Shown here: in pieces, positions 36,175 to 48,743 of the stretch
How positions within the stretch are numbered: the first letter of the stretch is position 1
Layout: each line of letters starts with the position of its first letter
Notes under the pieces: model-generated
Seen by the model: the letters and a program-made list of their open reading frames with translations, nothing else
Databases searched by the model: none
Told to the model about the DNA's origin: nothing
DNA from: Pseudomonas sp. NFIX28
Lineage (GTDB): Bacteria; Pseudomonadota; Gammaproteobacteria; Pseudomonadales; Pseudomonadaceae
Length of the DNA: 64,000 nt
Assembly (NCBI RefSeq): GCF_900107395.1
Contig: NZ_FNPW01000001.1
Span: 468,077-532,076 of the forward strand
Direction of reading: 5' to 3'
Translations under genes and position numbers: made by a program

Positions 36175-36699
36175 ATGAAACTGCCAACCACCGCCATCGC
36201 CTTGTTGTTCGCCCTGACCGCGCCCCTGGCCCAGGCCCTGGAAGCCACGCCTTATGTGTACCGCACCGTCGCCGAACAGCCGCAGAACCAGGGCGACCGG
36301 GAGATTGCCGGCCTGTTCGATCGCTGGAACGCGGCCCTGCAAACCGGCAGCGCAAAAAACGTAACCAGTCTTTACGCCGCCGATGCGATCCTCCAGCCGA
36401 CCGTGTCGAACCAGGTGCGCACCACCCCGGCGCAGATCCAGGACTACTTCGAGCATTTCCTCGCGGGCAAGCCGGTGGGCCAGATCAACTACCGGGAAAT
36501 CCGCCGCCTGGGCCCGGATGCGGCCATGGACAGCGGCGTCTACACCTTCACCCTGAGCGAGGCCAGTGGCGCGACCCGCCAGGTGCAGGCGCGCTACACC
36601 TTCCTCTACGAGCGCATCGACGGCCAGTGGAAGATCCTCAACCACCACTCTTCGGCCATGCCCCAGGCACAGCCGCAATTGCAGGCCAGCCATCACTGA
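36175..36699 (+). CDS. secreted SnoaL-like (SgcJ/EcaC family) protein
   Basis: A 174-residue protein with a clear signal peptide (LPTTAIALLFALTAPLAQALEA), so it is probably periplasmic. The mature part has the SnoaL/CaMKII-association fold pattern: EIAGLFDRWNAALQTGSAKN, VTSLYAADAILQPTVSN and YTFLYERIDGQWKILNHHSS. Proteins of this group are often annotated as oxidoreductases, but the enzymatic role is not established. The ATG at 36175 follows TGGAGCG. It is transcribed away from the two-component operon and has a terminator downstream. Confidence 0.8.
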   Translation: MKLPTTAIALLFALTAPLAQALEATPYVYRTVAEQPQNQGDREIAGLFDRWNAALQTGSAKNVTSLYAADAILQPTVSNQVRTTPAQIQDYFEHFLAGKPVGQINYREIRRLGPDAAMDSGVYTFTLSEASGATRQVQARYTFLYERIDGQWKILNHHSSAMPQAQPQLQASHH

Positions 36700-36721
36700 G
36701 CAACCGCTGCCGCGGCCTGAA

Positions 36722-36750
36722 AAAACGCCGGGACTTGAGCCCGGCGTTTT
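36722..36750. terminator. bidirectional intrinsic terminator
   Basis: Stem AAAACGCCGGG / CCCGGCGTTTT around the loop ACTTGAG, with A and T runs at both ends, 23 bases after the SnoaL-like gene. Confidence 0.85.
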
Positions 36751-36971
36751 CCTGTCCGCAGCCTTCCTGGCAATAACGCCTCGAGGGCATGCCGAACCGG
36801 CGTGCATCCCCTGAAGCGCCCTGACGCGGCTATGCGGCCACGGCCTGCGGTGGCGAGTGCGGGCAGGGCTGACTGTTGGGTTGGCTGCGGGCGATTGTCG
36901 ATTCTTGGAAAGCGTGGGCCGGCCAGCGCTGGCAGCGGTGCATTCGAGGCCACCATCGAGCGGCCGCGGTT

Positions 36972-37298
36972 TCAGTAATAAACGCCCTTGGCGTCGTAGG
37001 GCAGCAGCAGGGTATCGACCGCCGCATCCACCGGCAGGCTTACCACCGCCACCAGCGGGCAGACGATGCTCACCCAGCAGAACATCGTGGTGTAGCCGTC
37101 ATAGCCGCTGGCGCCACGCATGGTCAGCAGCTGGACATTCTCCTGGGTGCCTTTGTAGAGGTCGTAGGAGCTGTGCTGACTGCGGGCTATCAGGGTGCCG
37201 CAGCCCGAGAGGGCGAGTGTCCCGAGCAGGACGAGAGCCGTGAGCGCTTTGATGATGCCATTCCTTAGCAAGCCGATTCGCGGCGCGCATCTTCGCAT
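36972..37298 (-). CDS. YceK/YidQ-family lipoprotein
   Basis: Small outer-envelope lipoprotein of 108 residues with signal peptide and lipobox LALSGC. The mature part shows the YceK/YidQ pattern: Y-x-G-T near the start, then MFCWVSIVCPLVAVVSLPVD and DTLLLPYD toward the end. Function is unknown. The ATG gives an unusually long basic lead before the hydrophobic core; an internal non-ATG start nearer to the signal core is possible. Confidence 0.75.
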   Translation of the reverse strand: MRRCAPRIGLLRNGIIKALTALVLLGTLALSGCGTLIARSQHSSYDLYKGTQENVQLLTMRGASGYDGYTTMFCWVSIVCPLVAVVSLPVDAAVDTLLLPYDAKGVYY

Positions 37299-37378
37299 CG
37301 CGCAAGGTTTCGGGCCAGCTTGAATGGCAACGTTCGCAGTGAGCTGTCGGCGATGACGGTGGCGCAGTTGAAATCGCT

Positions 37379-37470
37379 TTCGCCGGCAAGCCTGGCTCCT
37401 ACGGGGTCGGAGGGCGTTCGCTAATGTGCGGCTGGCACGCGCTTGCGTAGGAGCCAGGCTTGCCGGCGAA
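37379..37470. repeat. REP pair in inverted orientation (REPIN-like)
   Basis: Two perfect 25-base inverted arms, at 37379-37403 and 37446-37470, with the Pseudomonas REP core GCCGGCAAGCCTGGCTCCTAC. The 42 bases between them form the spacer. It lies between convergent or same-strand gene ends and may form a hairpin in RNA. Confidence 0.85.
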
Positions 37471-37518
37471 GGCGTCGGCCGCCTCAGCCAAGAAACCGCG
37501 GGCCACCCCGTTGAGCTG

Positions 37519-41752
<4,234 letters not shown>

Positions 41753-41915
41753 AAAGACCTCGTCAATGATTGTCGGAGACGCGCACAGCGTTTGGAGTCA
41801 CCCGGCAAGGCTTCCCCTGTGGCGCGTTGACGACTATCTTGAGCAAGCCTCGCGGTTCCATCTATCCACTTTAAGCAGCACCAAAGCGCACCAAAAGAGT
41901 GCGCAAGGTTCCTTC

Positions 41916-42821
41916 ATGACAGCGTCGACAGCTCTCCAGGTCCAGGCCTTCAACACCTTCGATGTGGCCGATCAGATCCGTGCCACCCCGGGTTGGGTGC
42001 AGCATTACCAGCAGATGTCGCCCGGGCATTTCGCCGGGCAGGTGCGCTATCTGGACCTGCAAGGGGTGCAGATCTACGAGGAATGCATGAATACCCGGGT
42101 CGAGCAGAATTTCAGCGCGCCCGAGGATTCCCTGGCGTTCTGTTTCGATCGCAGCGACAACGCCCTGTACCTGCTCAACGGTGAAAGCCGCAACATCTGG
42201 ATCACCCCCGAGAACTACCAGGAAATCGCCGTGGTGTTCGGCCCGGAATTCGTCCGTGGCCACGGCCTCGACGCGCAGCGCCTCGACGGCCTGTTCCTGG
42301 CGCCGCTCAATTGCGGGCAGAACGCCCTGTTCAGCCGCTGGCTGAGCACGACCCTGACGCGCCTGTCGCAGACCCTCGACCCGCCCAGCCGCGAAGCCCT
42401 GACCCAGCAATTGCTTGAGGACTGCCTGTTTATCCTCGACAACGCCTGTGTGCGCCTGGACGGCGGTGGCCTGCGCCGGCGCGCCGAGGAGCGGGCGATC
42501 ATGCAGCGGGTCGCGCAATGGGCAGCGGACGGCCCGGAAGACAGCCTCAACCTGCTGGAGCTGGCGCAGGTAGCCGGGGTTTCCCTGCGCCAGTTGCAAG
42601 GCGCGTTCAAGGCCTTCGCCGGCATGGCGCCGACCCAGTGGCTGCGCCTGCGCCGGCTGAACAGCGCGCACCGCGAGCTGCTGCGCCGCGGCCCGGACGA
42701 AACCACCGTGGCCGAGGTGGCCATGCGCTGGTCGTTCTGGCACCTGGGGCGGTTTTCCAGCAGCTACCGGGCGCTGTTCAAGGAACTGCCGAGCGAGACC
42801 CTGCGCCGCGGCCAGCGCTGA
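41916..42821 (+). CDS. AraC-family transcriptional regulator
   Basis: DNA-binding regulator of 301 residues. The C-terminal AraC/XylS domain (about 205-300) has the two helix-turn-helix units LNLLELAQVAGVSLRQLQGA and TTVAEVAMRWSFWHLGRFSS, then YRALFKELPSETLR. The N-terminal ~190 residues resemble AraC_binding-like domains of EutR-type regulators. The ATG at 41916 has AAGG upstream; the frame is open to 41766. It is divergent from the gamma-glutamylpolyamine synthetase gene, so control of the polyamine operon is plausible but not shown. Confidence 0.87.
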   Translation: MTASTALQVQAFNTFDVADQIRATPGWVQHYQQMSPGHFAGQVRYLDLQGVQIYEECMNTRVEQNFSAPEDSLAFCFDRSDNALYLLNGESRNIWITPENYQEIAVVFGPEFVRGHGLDAQRLDGLFLAPLNCGQNALFSRWLSTTLTRLSQTLDPPSREALTQQLLEDCLFILDNACVRLDGGGLRRRAEERAIMQRVAQWAADGPEDSLNLLELAQVAGVSLRQLQGAFKAFAGMAPTQWLRLRRLNSAHRELLRRGPDETTVAEVAMRWSFWHLGRFSSSYRALFKELPSETLRRGQR

Positions 42822-42860
42822 AGTCCTGGCCGCCGGCGGGCAGGGCCGTCGCTCGAAGGT

Positions 42861-45575
42861 TCATCGGGCGGGACTCTTGTCCGCCGAAGCGCGGCGCTGG
42901 CCATTGCGGCTCGCCCGTGGCGCCTTGGGCTCGTCGTCGAGGTAGGCGCTCCGGGCGGGGTGTTTGCGCAGGTAACGCCACAGCGCCCGGGCGACGGCGT
43001 CGCCGTTGACCCCATTGCCGAAGACCTGCTGGCCAATGCTCAGGCCGAGCTGGCGATAGCTTTCGAACTGCGCCTCGTCGAAGAACTGGTCGACGGTGGG
43101 CTGGTTGGGGAAAGCCTTGTTGATCAGCGCGTAGTTCTGCACATCCGGCGATACCGAGGCGATCAGCCGCGGCTTGAGCACCAGGATGCGACTGAGCAAC
43201 GTGTCCGGCGCCAGGCAGGAATAGACATTGAGCAGCAGCGCGCAGCGCTGGTCGGCCTGTGAAGGCGCGGTCTTGAAATACGCCATGCGCGCGAACACGC
43301 TGCCCAGCACTTCGTCGTCGACGATCCCGGTGTCTTCGCGGATCTCCAGGCCATGGTCGATGCGCGCCAGGCGGATCAGATTGCTCAGGTCGTCGAATTG
43401 GTAATCGGGATCGCAGCCACAGTCGCACAGCACGATCAGCTCGACCTGGCGCTCCTGGCGCAGCAGTTCATAGGCCGCCGTGTTCTCGAAGTGGCCGCCA
43501 TCGGAGAGGTACTGATAGGTGCGCCGGTGGCCATGGAAGTGCGCGGTCAATTCGTAGAACAGGTAGGTCTGGGTCGGCAGCCAGCGGGACAGCTTCAGGC
43601 CCAGGGTCTGCCTGGGCTTTTGCGGCTTGCCTTCGACAAAGCGGCTGGGCCACCAGTTGCCCAGGCGCACGTTGGCCAGGCCCAGCAGCAGCGACATACC
43701 GAGGCTGGTGGCGCGCCCCAGGCCGGTGGTAAAGGCCGCGCCGGAGATGCCGATCCATTGGCCGATGGTCAGCGGGTAGGCAATTTCCGAAGCAGGGGCG
43801 TTGTCCAGGTCGCGCGGATAGATCTTGCCGTCGAGGATAAAGGTGCCTTCGCCCTTGACGCTGCCCGGTGCCAGGCACAGCGGCTTGCCCTTGCGGTCGC
43901 GCTGCACCAACTGCTCGGCGGGGTCGACCGTGAGGTTCATGGTGACGTTGATCAGGTGCAGCGGGCCGGCGCTGGGCGTGCCGTAATAGTGCTCGACGCT
44001 GATGTCGTCGTTGCTCAGCGGTTCGGCCACGCTCATGTGCTTGCGCCGTTGCTCGGGCGTGCCGTCGAAGCGCTTGCCGTTGGTGGCGCCCATGTAGGCG
44101 CGAACCAGGCGCGCACTGTAGTAGGACTGCAACGACGAGGTATTGAGGAAGCCGACGAAGCGGCTGCTGACCCAGGTCAGGGCCGCGGTCACGCCCGCCA
44201 GCAGGGCCAGGCGCAGCACGTGCCCGTCTTCTTGCAGGCGGATGCTGCCATCGGCGGTGACCCACACCACGAACAGCATCCACACCAGGCAGACCGTCGC
44301 CAGCAACAGCAAGCCGCCGACCAGGCTCATGACCTCCAGGGGCAGTTGGCGCCACCAGTCCGGCAGGCTCTTCTCGTCGCGCAACAGCGCCAGGCGGCGC
44401 ACCAGCCAGATCAGCAGTGGCAGGACGCCCAGCGCGCCCTGGGTCAGGGTTTGCAGATGCATGTAGATCGCTTCGGACAGCGACACCAGGAACGCGGCGA
44501 ACAGCACCGCGCCGAGGAACATGATGATCTGCGACAGCACTCGTGTGACCGCGACCCGGTAGTTGCGCACGGTAAAGATCCCGTCTTCATCGTTGGCCTG
44601 GCGGGTCTTGTACTTCAGGCGCCAGATCAGCAGCCGCGCGTAGACAATGCCGAGGACCGCGAGCGCGGCGAAGCCGAGGAACAGCTTGCGCACGTTCGCC
44701 CCGTCACCTGTCTGTAGCAGCACGGCCCAGATACCGACAAATGCCAGCGCCATCACCAGGCAGGCCACGGCGGCCAGGTTGCTCAGGGCCGGCGGGTTGC
44801 TCAGGCTGTTTTTCGGCAACACCAGCCAATAGGCCAGGCAGCAGGGCAGCAGGCCAAAGACAAACACCGCGCCGGGCAGCAGGTACAGGTTGGGCAGGCA
44901 TTGCACTTGCAGCAGCATCAGCAAGGACAGCAGCAAGACAATCGGCATGCCGATGACGAAGTGTAGCGACAGCCAGTTGCGCCAGGTGATCGCCAGGGCA
45001 TAGAGCGCGTCCCCCGAGCCGGTCGGGGTCAGGTAGCGGCCGTTCTCCCGCAGCCAGGCCGTGGGTCCCTTGCCGATGTCTTTGTCGCTGACGCTGGCGT
45101 AGTCGGTGTGGGTGCTGATACGTCCCGGCGGCTCGTAGTGCAGGACCTGATAGGCATTGACCGCCGCGGTCCTGGCCGCTTGCTGGGCGGGCGACAGGGG
45201 CGAGGCTTCGGCGCGCTCCTGGGCCTGCTCCCGGCGCAGGCGGTTGGGGATGAACAGGCTGGAGAAGAAACTGCCGATATAACCGCCGCCGCTGACCGTG
45301 GAGAGGTAGTCGAAACGCGGCAGCAGGGTGGTGGTGAGGTTGTCTTGCGGTGTCTTCGACGGTCGTGGGTTGGCTTGTTCCGGCGCATCGGCCCGGGCCA
45401 GCGCCTGCAGCACCCCCAGGCAAAAGGTGGCGCTGCGGATGCCACCACCGGACAACGCCAGGCCCCAGGTCTTGAGGGGCTGGCCAGCGGGCGCGGGAAG
45501 GTATTTGAGGCCCAATGCGCTACGGCGGTTCTCGATGCGCTTCCTTTCTCCCTCGTAATGCTGGGTCGAGTCCAT
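42861..45575 (-). CDS. patatin-like phospholipase with an internal membrane domain
   Basis: A 904-residue predicted lipid acyl hydrolase. The oxyanion motif LSGGGIRSATF is at 41-51 and the nucleophile is Ser95 in STVSGGGYIGSF. The catalytic Asp is most likely Asp692 in YLSDGGHFENTA. Between them, at about residues 200-470, lie some eight to nine hydrophobic segments. The membrane part therefore interrupts the patatin domain. The C-terminal 40 residues are basic and low in complexity. The start at 45575 follows AAGGAG; an upstream in-frame ATG at 45635 is less likely. It converges on the AraC gene with a gap of only 39 bases. Substrate and membrane side are unknown. Confidence 0.85.
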   Translation of the reverse strand: MDSTQHYEGERKRIENRRSALGLKYLPAPAGQPLKTWGLALSGGGIRSATFCLGVLQALARADAPEQANPRPSKTPQDNLTTTLLPRFDYLSTVSGGGYIGSFFSSLFIPNRLRREQAQERAEASPLSPAQQAARTAAVNAYQVLHYEPPGRISTHTDYASVSDKDIGKGPTAWLRENGRYLTPTGSGDALYALAITWRNWLSLHFVIGMPIVLLLSLLMLLQVQCLPNLYLLPGAVFVFGLLPCCLAYWLVLPKNSLSNPPALSNLAAVACLVMALAFVGIWAVLLQTGDGANVRKLFLGFAALAVLGIVYARLLIWRLKYKTRQANDEDGIFTVRNYRVAVTRVLSQIIMFLGAVLFAAFLVSLSEAIYMHLQTLTQGALGVLPLLIWLVRRLALLRDEKSLPDWWRQLPLEVMSLVGGLLLLATVCLVWMLFVVWVTADGSIRLQEDGHVLRLALLAGVTAALTWVSSRFVGFLNTSSLQSYYSARLVRAYMGATNGKRFDGTPEQRRKHMSVAEPLSNDDISVEHYYGTPSAGPLHLINVTMNLTVDPAEQLVQRDRKGKPLCLAPGSVKGEGTFILDGKIYPRDLDNAPASEIAYPLTIGQWIGISGAAFTTGLGRATSLGMSLLLGLANVRLGNWWPSRFVEGKPQKPRQTLGLKLSRWLPTQTYLFYELTAHFHGHRRTYQYLSDGGHFENTAAYELLRQERQVELIVLCDCGCDPDYQFDDLSNLIRLARIDHGLEIREDTGIVDDEVLGSVFARMAYFKTAPSQADQRCALLLNVYSCLAPDTLLSRILVLKPRLIASVSPDVQNYALINKAFPNQPTVDQFFDEAQFESYRQLGLSIGQQVFGNGVNGDAVARALWRYLRKHPARSAYLDDEPKAPRASRNGQRRASADKSPAR

Positions 45576-45861
45576 TTGAATGCTCCTTGCAAACAAAGTA
45601 GTGGCACAGTGCTTAGTAAAGCAGAACCGCCCCATATTTCTTTGAATGCAGGGAAGTCTCCGGGATCAAGTTCACGAAATATTCTTCATTTAGAAATGTT
45701 ATTAAAAATCATCGTTTTAGAGCGTTAATGCAGCGGTATCGCTAGCCATGGACGGCTTGACCCCGGCCTGCAACGGCCGTGTAACTTGCCTGTTACTTGA
45801 GGTCACTACTTTGCGTGGGTCGCTATTTCCCGCCCTGCAACTTCAAGGAATTCAACCGCGT

Positions 45862-48006
45862 ATGCCTACTCTCACTCGCAGGAAGCTCATGCAGGCCGCC
45901 GCTATCGGCTCGGCCTTTACCTTGCTGCCAGACTCCATCCGCCAGGCCCTGGCCATCCCTGCCAATAACCGCACGGGCACCCTCCGTGACGTCGAGCACG
46001 TGGTGATCCTGATGCAGGAAAACCGCTCCTTCGACCATTACTTCGGCACCTTGCCCGGGGTGCGCGGCTTCAGCGACCGCTTCACCATTCCGCTGCCCGG
46101 CAAGCGCTCGGTGTGGGAGCAGCAGGGCGTCGGGCGGGTGGTGCTGCCGTATCACCTGGACAGCTCGCGGGGCAACGCGCAGCGGGTCGACGGCACGCCG
46201 CATTCGTGGATCGACGAGCACGCGGCCTGGGCCAGCGGCCGCATGAGCGCCTGGCCGACCTTCAAGACCAATACCTCCATGGGCTACTACCGCGAGCAGG
46301 AGCTGCCGTTCCAGTTCGCCCTGGCCAACACCTTCACCCTGTGCGATGCCTACCACTGTTCGGTGCACGCCGGGACCAACCCCAACCGCCTGTTCCACTG
46401 GACCGGCACCAACGGCCCGACCGGCGCCAACGTGGCGGCGGTGGTCAACGAATGGGACGGCCCGGGCGCGGTGGACGTCGGCTACACCTGGAAAACCTAC
46501 CCCGAGCGCCTGGAAGAGCGGGGCGTGAGCTGGAAGATCTACCAATACCTGCCGGACAACTTCGGCGACAACCCGCTGGCCGGTTTCCGCGAGTACCGCC
46601 GCGCCAGCGTGGCGGCCGGCAACCCGGCGCAGCCGCCGGAAGGCTTCACCGCCTTCGTGCCCTACAGCGATGCGCTGAATGCCCAGGTGCCGCTCTACAA
46701 GGGCAACGGCAACACCCTGCCGGCGCGCAGCAGCAGCGACCTGGAAGGCATGCTGGCGGGGTTTCGCAACGATGTGCAGCAGGGCAAGCTGCCCAAGGTC
46801 AGCTGGATCGTCGCCCCGGCGGCCTATTCCGAGCACCCGGGGCCGTCGAGCCCGGTGCAGGGCGGCTGGTTCACCCAGGAAATCCTCAAGGCGCTGACCG
46901 ACAACCCCGAGGTCTGGAGCAAGACCGTGCTGCTGGTCAACTACGACGAGAACGACGGTTTCTTCGACCATCTACCGTCGCCCTCGGCGCCGTCGCGGCG
47001 CCTGGACGGCAGCTTCGCCGGCAAGTCCACGGTGGACTTCGACAGTGAAGTGTTCACCCATCCGGCGCCGCCGGGGACCACCCAGCAACCGCGCCCGGAC
47101 GGCGGCGTCTACGGCCCTGGCCCACGGGTGCCGATGCTGGTCCTGTCGCCCTGGAGCCGCGGCGGCTGGGTCAACTCCCAGGTGTTCGACCACACCTCGG
47201 TGCTGCAATTTATCGAGAAGCGCTTCGGCGTGCGCGAGCCGAACATCAGCGCCTGGCGCCGTGCCGTGTGCGGCGACCTGACTTCGGCCTTCAACTTCGT
47301 CAATCCCAACAGCGAGATCCTCCCGCCGCTGCACACCACCACCCGCCAGGCCGCGGACCTGCTGCGCCAGCGCCAGGAACAACTGGCCCAGGTGCCGCTG
47401 CCGGACCCCAGCCGCCAGCAATTGCCGCAACAGCGCCGCGTGGCCCGGCCGTCGCGGGCCTTGCCGTATCGCCTGAATGTCGAGGCCAAGGCCAAGCGCA
47501 AGGCGCTGAGCCTGACTCTGAGCCTGCAAAACAGCGGCGAGCAGGGCGCGGTGTTCCATGTCTACGATCGCCTGCACCTGCTGGACATCCCGCGGCGCTA
47601 CACCGTGGAGGCGGGCAAGCGGCTCAAGGACAGCTGGCAGACCGCGGGGCGCTACAAGCTCTGGCTGCTGGGGCCCAACGGTTTCCACCGCAGCTTTTAC
47701 GGCAACCTGCTGGAGCGCCAGCCCGAGGTGTCGATGTTCAGCCGGGGCAACAACCTGCAGCTGACCCTGAGCAACCCGAGCAAGGAGCCGGTGTCGATCA
47801 CCATCGAGCGTTGCCCCTATACCCAGCAGGGGCCGTGGCGGTTCGACGTGCCCGGGCGTAGCGAGATCCACCAGATGTTCAGCTGCCACGCCAGCGGCGG
47901 CTGGTACGACCTGACCCTGCGCGGCGAGGGCGGCTGGCTGCGGCGCCTGGCCGGGCGTATCGAAACCGGCGCCCATAGCATCAGCGACCCGTTGATGGGC
48001 GTGTAG
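45862..48006 (+). CDS. plcN: phosphocholine-specific phospholipase C
   Basis: Secreted phospholipase of 714 residues that removes the phospho-headgroup of phosphatidylcholine. A Tat signal is visible: TRRKLMQAAAIGSAFTLLP. The phosphoesterase domain begins VEHVVILMQENRSFDHYFGT, then VSWKIYQYLPDNFGDN and LLVNYDENDGFFDHL, which hold metal-site residues. Two C-terminal DUF756-like beta domains cover about 500-700. The length fits the non-haemolytic PlcN rather than PlcH, though this cannot be settled by eye. The start has AAGGAA upstream. A terminator follows the stop. PlcH and PlcN are controlled by phosphate in P. aeruginosa; no Pho box was identified here. Confidence 0.85.
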   Translation: MPTLTRRKLMQAAAIGSAFTLLPDSIRQALAIPANNRTGTLRDVEHVVILMQENRSFDHYFGTLPGVRGFSDRFTIPLPGKRSVWEQQGVGRVVLPYHLDSSRGNAQRVDGTPHSWIDEHAAWASGRMSAWPTFKTNTSMGYYREQELPFQFALANTFTLCDAYHCSVHAGTNPNRLFHWTGTNGPTGANVAAVVNEWDGPGAVDVGYTWKTYPERLEERGVSWKIYQYLPDNFGDNPLAGFREYRRASVAAGNPAQPPEGFTAFVPYSDALNAQVPLYKGNGNTLPARSSSDLEGMLAGFRNDVQQGKLPKVSWIVAPAAYSEHPGPSSPVQGGWFTQEILKALTDNPEVWSKTVLLVNYDENDGFFDHLPSPSAPSRRLDGSFAGKSTVDFDSEVFTHPAPPGTTQQPRPDGGVYGPGPRVPMLVLSPWSRGGWVNSQVFDHTSVLQFIEKRFGVREPNISAWRRAVCGDLTSAFNFVNPNSEILPPLHTTTRQAADLLRQRQEQLAQVPLPDPSRQQLPQQRRVARPSRALPYRLNVEAKAKRKALSLTLSLQNSGEQGAVFHVYDRLHLLDIPRRYTVEAGKRLKDSWQTAGRYKLWLLGPNGFHRSFYGNLLERQPEVSMFSRGNNLQLTLSNPSKEPVSITIERCPYTQQGPWRFDVPGRSEIHQMFSCHASGGWYDLTLRGEGGWLRRLAGRIETGAHSISDPLMGV

Positions 48007-48016
48007 CCGCGCACCA

Positions 48017-48041
48017 TGCCCGGCCCGCAAGGGGCCGGGCA
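48017..48041 (+). terminator. intrinsic terminator after phospholipase C
   Basis: Perfect ten-base stem TGCCCGGCCC / GGGCCGGGCA with loop GCAAG, followed by CCGTTT, eleven bases after the stop codon. Confidence 0.7.
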
Positions 48042-48087
48042 CCGTTTCAACCCCCTCGCCAGGTCTGCCGCCTGGAGTGTTTCATGC

Positions 48088-48109
48088 CCCTGGGACCATG
48101 GTCCCAGGG
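48088..48109. promoter_or_regulatory. perfect 22-base palindrome, unknown factor
   Basis: The sequence is self-complementary throughout, with centre GGACCATGGTCC and flanks CCCTG / CAGGG. It stands between the phospholipase terminator and the promoter region of the sigma factor gene. It has no U-tract, so an operator is more likely than a terminator. No known consensus is recognised. Confidence 0.4.
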
Positions 48110-48164
48110 CACCTGCCGATTATTCCAATCAGACGAAAACCCGAACCCAATCGCACGAAAGGGC

Positions 48165-48212
48165 TTGGTTTGCTACATGAATATTAATTAGAATCAGTCT
48201 CATTTGAATAAT
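48165..48212 (+). promoter_or_regulatory. promoter with degenerate Fur-box-like site
   Basis: TTGGTT (48165-48170) and TAGAAT (48189-48194), 18 bases apart, form a plausible sigma-70 promoter. The -10 and following bases, ATTAGAATCAGTCTCATTTG, partly resemble a Fur box. Iron repression of the sigma factor gene would fit the locus. Confidence 0.5.
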
Positions 48213-48233
48213 CCTTCGCGCAGGGCTCTTGAC

Positions 48234-48743
48234 ATGATTGAAGCAGCGACGCCAACGGAGCAAAGCCTACATGCCCTGTACCGCGATCATCGAAGCTGGC
48301 TCGAGAGTTGGTTGCGCCAGCGCATGGGCAACGCCTGGGATGCGGCGGACCTGAGCCAGGACACCTTCCTGCGGGTGCTGACCAGCTCCCAGCAGCTGGT
48401 CGACTTGCGCGAGCCGCGGGCCTACCTGGTCACCGTGGGCAAGCGTCTGCTGAGCAACTTCTATACCCGGCGCAAGCTGGAACAGGCCTACCTGGACGCG
48501 CTGGCCAGCCTGCCCGAAGACAGCGTGCCGTCCCCGGAACAGCGCTGGGTGCTGCTGGAAACCCTGCAAGCCCTCGACGAATTGCTCGACGGCCTGCCGC
48601 CGCTGGTGCGCCGGGCATTTCTCTGGAGCCAGCTGGAAGGGCTGGGCTACCGCGAGATCGCCGAGCGCCTCGAGGTTTCGGAACGCACCGTCAAGCGCTA
48701 CATGGCCCAGGCCTACGAACACTGCCTGCTGGTGGACCTGTGA
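48234..48743 (+). CDS. ECF sigma factor, FecI-like (AcsS-like)
   Basis: Iron-starvation sigma factor of 169 residues. Region 2 contains AWDAADLSQDTFLRVL and AYLVTVGKRLLSNFYTRRKL. Region 4 contains RRAFLWSQLEGLGYREIAER and the helix ERLEVSERTVKRYMAQAYEH. The ATG at 48234 is preferred to a TTG at 48204. The anti-sigma gene overlaps its stop by one base, and a TonB receptor with a signalling domain follows, so it is a cell-surface signalling unit. Next to the achromobactin genes it corresponds to AcsS of P. syringae, which controls that cluster; identity is inferred from context. Confidence 0.87.
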   Translation: MIEAATPTEQSLHALYRDHRSWLESWLRQRMGNAWDAADLSQDTFLRVLTSSQQLVDLREPRAYLVTVGKRLLSNFYTRRKLEQAYLDALASLPEDSVPSPEQRWVLLETLQALDELLDGLPPLVRRAFLWSQLEGLGYREIAERLEVSERTVKRYMAQAYEHCLLVDL

